Notes under the pieces: model-generated
Told to the model about the DNA's origin: nothing
Database searches by the model: none
What the model saw: the letters and a program-made list of their open reading frames with translations, nothing else
In this document: positions 1 to 5,559 of the stretch, in pieces
How the letters are laid out: each line of letters begins with the position of its first letter
Position numbering within the stretch: the stretch's first letter is position 1
Program-made: the position numbers and the translations under genes
Assembly (NCBI GenBank): GCA_031276585.1
Contig: JAISMT010000219.1
Span: forward strand, 1 to 5,559
DNA length: 5,559 nucleotides
Direction of reading: 5' to 3'
Source of the DNA: Bifidobacteriaceae bacterium
Lineage (GTDB): Bacteria; Actinomycetota; Actinomycetes; Actinomycetales; WQXJ01

Positions 1-36
1 GATGGGTTGGAAGGGTCGGACGGGTTGGACGGGTCG
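1..36. repeat. Imperfect 9-bp tandem repeat (4 units) coding for [RQ]P[VFI] triplets
   Basis: Units GATGGGTTG, GAAGGGTCG, GACGGGTTG and GACGGGTCG follow one another without a gap. They also read as two 18-bp copies differing at two bases. On the minus strand they encode RPV-QPV-RPF-QPI. The array touches the left edge, so its full length is unknown. Confidence 0.7.
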
Positions 37-1152
37 GGGCGGTGCAGCGGTGCGAACTGGGATCGGAGCGGGTACAGGTGTGGGTGTGGGTGTGGGTGTG
101 AGCGGGCGCTCTATCGAAGTGCCCGCTAACAACGGAATATCTGGTAGCCGTGGTGCACTGCTTGGCCGTAAAGCTCTAGGAGCAGCAGGGCGAACGGTTG
201 CTACATTCAAAGTAGTGTCCTCGGTTTCCCGGAAACGAAGCGGTTTTCTGGGGGGAGGGCCAGCCGGGGTTGGTTGGGGCCGGGCCTGGCTGCCAGTATC
301 CGGTGTGTCCGTGTCTGCTGTGGTGGCATCGAATTGAGGCCGACTGGGGCGCGGTGGTTTGGCCGGGGCGCTAAAGCTGGGCACCAAATCCGGTGGTGCG
401 GTCTTGGGCGGACTGATCGGTTCCGGTGGGGGGGCGGTTGGCTCTTCTTCATGCTTTGGCTGGCGGGACAACGATCTACGGAGACGGTGCCGCGAGGCCC
501 TAAAGGGACCCCAACGGCGCCAACCTAAATATCCCAAGGCCAAGAAGATAATTAGCGCACCGCTCAAAGAGACCAGTAAACGAGCCCGGGCGGAGGAGTA
601 GAGCGATTTCGCACCCTCCACCACCTGCTCTAATTCTTGGTCAGCTTTTGAGCCGGTGTTACCGTCACGGGAACGAAACGTGTATTCACGAGTGTTGGAT
701 TTAAGCGCGGGATCTTGAATGGTGGGCAGCAGAGTGCTACCCACCGCCCGGAGCGTTTGGGCTAATAAGGGAATCTGGTTAGTGCTCCGGGTTTTGGTCA
801 GTTCTCCGGAGGGGGCATCTAGTAGTGCGAGGACCTCGGCGTTTTTTTCTACTAAATCCTGTAACAGGTCCGGGTCCAGGTTTTTAGTTGAACCGTCGAG
901 TCGTTGAACTGCAGTATCGGTGTCGGCCTTGCCTTGGATGTTTTCTTGCAGCACCTCGACTAACGTCCGGTCGGCATCTCGAATTACCGTTACTACCTGC
1001 AAATCAGACCGGGCTACTATAAGCGCCTTTACTGCCTGGATAGAGCTATAAACGCAGGTAACAAACCCAACGCCTAAAACTACCGCGAGGGCGGCGGCCA
1101 GCCCCCGGTTCCCGCTCGGGGGCGCCGGGGGCGGCTCGGGGCTCTGGGACAT
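1..1152 (-). CDS. Two-pass membrane protein with Pro-rich cytoplasmic tail, unknown function (3' end off window)
   Basis: I do not recognise a family. From the ATG at 1152-1150 the frame is open for 384 codons to base 1, so the C-terminus lies outside the window. An in-frame TAA four codons upstream leaves this ATG as the natural start; no clear Shine-Dalgarno precedes it. Seen in the translation: a Pro-rich N-terminus (1-16), a hydrophobic helix at about 17-38, a mostly helical segment at 45-190 with the motif DRTLVEVLQENIQ at 61-73, and a second helix at about 192-211. A strongly basic stretch (212-233) follows, then a Pro-rich low-complexity tail (234-384) with EPTAPPPEP, a (TP)n run at 352-359 and RPVQPVRPFQPI at 373-384. 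By the positive-inside rule the 45-190 domain should be outside and the tail in the cytoplasm. It starts 17 bases after the stop of the upstream gene, which has the same layout, so the two are probably co-transcribed and paralogous. Gene reality is well supported; function is unknown. Confidence 0.82.
   Translation of the reverse strand, partial: MSQSPEPPPAPPSGNRGLAAALAVVLGVGFVTCVYSSIQAVKALIVARSDLQVVTVIRDADRTLVEVLQENIQGKADTDTAVQRLDGSTKNLDPDLLQDLVEKNAEVLALLDAPSGELTKTRSTNQIPLLAQTLRAVGSTLLPTIQDPALKSNTREYTFRSRDGNTGSKADQELEQVVEGAKSLYSSARARLLVSLSGALIIFLALGYLGWRRWGPFRASRHRLRRSLSRQPKHEEEPTAPPPEPISPPKTAPPDLVPSFSAPAKPPRPSRPQFDATTADTDTPDTGSQARPQPTPAGPPPRKPLRFRETEDTTLNVATVRPAAPRALRPSSAPRLPDIPLLAGTSIERPLTPTPTPTPVPAPIPVRTAAPPRPVQPVRPFQPI
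77..100. repeat. Hexanucleotide tandem repeat, 4 perfect copies, coding for a Thr-Pro run
   Basis: GGTGTG occurs four times in perfect tandem. Read on the minus strand it encodes the alternating Thr-Pro run in the tail of the left-hand membrane protein. Because the unit is two codons, gain or loss of copies would lengthen or shorten the tail without breaking the frame. Confidence 0.8.
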
Positions 1153-1169
1153 AAACCCGATTTAGCGGG

Positions 1170-2618
1170 CTAGTTATCGCCAGTGGTACGCCACGGTACC
1201 TTGGGACCGGCTTTCTTAGGCTCCGTAGATTCGGAACCTTTATCCGGAGCACCAGCGGCCTTAGCGGGGGCGGTATCAGGGGGAGTGGCCTTAACCGGTG
1301 GCTTCGGCGGTACCGCGCCGGTAGCGGGCTGGCTGCCAGCAGCGGTTGAAGATGACGCCGGGCGCGCGCCGGGGGCAGTAGGTGCAAACGGTACTCGGGG
1401 TTTACTAGCTCCGGGCTGCGTTGGTGCAGTTGCCGTCGGCTTGCTCGCCGGTACAGTGGCCGGCTTAGCCGATGCCGCAGTAGCTGGTTTAGCCGGAGCT
1501 ACCGCTGGTTTAGCCGCTGTTGCGGCAGCAGGTGATGCGTCTTTACTGGCAGTACTAGCCGGTTCGGCGTCCTTTTTCTTACCGAAACTGAACGCTGGCC
1601 GCGCTTGAGGTTTTTGAGCCTCTGCTGCTGGTTTCGAGGCCGGAGATTCGGCTGTAGCAGTGCCTGCAGTGGGGGATTTCGCTTCTGGTTTTACCTCGGA
1701 TTTGGCGCTGGCTTCAGGTTTGGGCGTAGTTTCAGGTTTGGGGCTGGCCTTGGGTTTGGCCGGAACCGCCGTAACTTGCGGCTTAGCGACAGCAGCCGCC
1801 GCTAACCAGGCCTTGTTATTTAGTGCAAAGAACACCCAAAGCGCGATGGCTAATGCGCCTTCAACACCAGTGGCAATCCAAAGTGTCAACGGGCCAAATT
1901 TGGCATCAGCTTTGATGGTCTTTATCCCGTCTTTCAACTCTTTAAGAGCCTCGGCCCGGGGGTCCCCGGGTTGCGGTTCTTGGTCAATCCGCGCGGGTGG
2001 GGCTGCCTTTTCCGCATCCATATTCTTGGCCAGTTTCTCGGCCGGAGAGGTCAACACTTGGTTGGAGAAAGTCCCTGCAATCTTGGTGGTCAAATTATGG
2101 AGGGCTTGCCGCGAAGTCTTGTATTCGGCCGGCAATTTAGCGCCTACCGGGGTGCCCAGGGTTAGCTGGTCCCTAGAACCTTTAACTCGGGTTTTCGGGT
2201 CTTCCAAGAACAGCCGGGTTTGTTGGTCTACTTCGGAATCACCCAACTTCAGCGTCTTTGCGACCTGCTTTGGGTCCTTACCTACGGCAGCTACTGCCTT
2301 TTCAAACTTTTCCACCTCTTGGTTTAGTCGCTTCTGGTCTGGTTTACCCCGCTGACCTTGGCTGGCCTGCAGTTCATCCTGCAACTCGGTATATAGAGCG
2401 CGATCGGTGGCATCAGTGGCTTCCAACAAATCTACCCAGGCCTGGTCACTACCGGCGCCGCTCGCCTTGCCAGAAGACATCACTGCAAATACGCCAGAAG
2501 CCAAAGCCAGAACAGTTAGCACTACGGCGGCTACTAGTACGATGAGACGTTGCTTTTTTTTGGAACCGCTGGAAGATCCCTTGGGTTGGGTTCCAGCTGG
2601 AGTGACTGTGGCTGTCAT
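1170..2618 (-). CDS. Two-pass membrane protein with long Ala/Pro/Lys-rich cytoplasmic tail, unknown function
   Basis: I do not recognise a family. I chose the ATG at 2618-2616 (482 aa). A GTG at 2627-2625 would add three residues, and the purine-rich GGAAGAGG at 2638-2631 could serve either: 12 bases before the ATG, or overlapping the usual range for the GTG. Residue numbers here count from the GTG. Seen: a Gly/Ser-rich N-terminus ending in KKKQR (23-27), a hydrophobic helix at about 28-50, and a charged helical region at 60-240 with DRALYTELQDELQ at 75-87. A second helix follows at about 246-269, then a 215-residue tail made almost wholly of Ala, Pro, Lys, Ser and Thr. Its few aromatic islands are FSFGKKK (346-352), PRVPF (410-414) and PKVPW (475-479). 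The basic residues before helix 1 and in the tail imply both ends are cytoplasmic. There is no cysteine. The helical outer domain could be a sensor or a protein-binding scaffold; that is a guess. It is first in a probable operon with the next minus-strand gene and diverges from ligA. Confidence 0.85.
   Translation of the reverse strand: MTATVTPAGTQPKGSSSGSKKKQRLIVLVAAVVLTVLALASGVFAVMSSGKASGAGSDQAWVDLLEATDATDRALYTELQDELQASQGQRGKPDQKRLNQEVEKFEKAVAAVGKDPKQVAKTLKLGDSEVDQQTRLFLEDPKTRVKGSRDQLTLGTPVGAKLPAEYKTSRQALHNLTTKIAGTFSNQVLTSPAEKLAKNMDAEKAAPPARIDQEPQPGDPRAEALKELKDGIKTIKADAKFGPLTLWIATGVEGALAIALWVFFALNNKAWLAAAAVAKPQVTAVPAKPKASPKPETTPKPEASAKSEVKPEAKSPTAGTATAESPASKPAAEAQKPQARPAFSFGKKKDAEPASTASKDASPAAATAAKPAVAPAKPATAASAKPATVPASKPTATAPTQPGASKPRVPFAPTAPGARPASSSTAAGSQPATGAVPPKPPVKATPPDTAPAKAAGAPDKGSESTEPKKAGPKVPWRTTGDN

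Positions 2619-5559
<2,941 letters not shown>

Noticed and set aside
2..337. Plus-strand 111-codon frame rich in Gly/Val
   Set aside because: It is the antisense reading of the Pro-rich tail and its GTGTGG repeats. The minus-strand frame is open for 384 codons and has protein-like structure.
844..850. A7 tract giving an in-frame A AAA AAC heptamer in the left-hand gene
   Set aside because: A -1 shift meets a stop after about 20 codons, I see no downstream stem, and this heptamer is a weak slip site in bacteria. Probably chance.
1660..2355. Plus-strand 231-codon open frame
   Set aside because: It lies wholly antisense to the membrane-protein gene at 1170-2618. GC-rich Ala/Pro coding commonly leaves an open antisense frame; its translation shows no domain, and the opposite strand has clear helices and a paralogue.

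Overview
The window looks like a chromosomal segment of a Gram-positive actinobacterium of moderate GC (roughly mid-to-upper 50s % by eye). The best fit is the Actinomycetaceae (a Mobiluncus- or Actinomyces-like organism), which is an inference. It rests on three things: an NAD+-dependent DNA ligase whose helix-hairpin-helix region carries the long replacement segment I associate with actinomycete LigA proteins, a LytR-CpsA-Psr (LCP) cell-wall enzyme beside it, and Ala/Pro-rich membrane proteins. I see no transposase, integrase, phage gene, CRISPR array, tRNA or rRNA. The window is almost fully coding, with no gene-free stretch longer than about 110 to 145 bases.

From left to right, two genes lie on the minus strand and are read leftwards from a divergent promoter region at about 2619-2725. 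The first (1170-2618) and the second (1152 running off the left edge at 1) are separated by only 17 bases and are probably co-transcribed. Neither matches a family I can name. Both encode the same layout: a short N-terminus, a transmembrane helix, a 150-200 residue helical extracytoplasmic domain, a second transmembrane helix, and a long, low-complexity Pro/Ala-rich tail predicted to lie in the cytoplasm. A shared DRxLxxxLQxxxQ motif just after the first helix suggests they are diverged tandem duplicates. They are the least explained part of the window.

On the plus strand, 2726-4996 is ligA, the essential NAD+-dependent DNA ligase. It has an intact adenylation site, OB fold, four-cysteine zinc finger, a partly remodelled HhH region and a BRCT domain. 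Its stop codon overlaps that of a convergent minus-strand gene (4993 to the right edge), which is the C-terminal part of an LCP-family protein that attaches glycopolymers to the cell wall. A 7-bp hairpin at 5008-5025, just past the ligA stop and inside the lcp coding sequence, is the only terminator candidate at that junction.

The genes do not form one obvious pathway. ligA is housekeeping DNA replication and repair. The LCP protein and the two-pass membrane pair act at the envelope.
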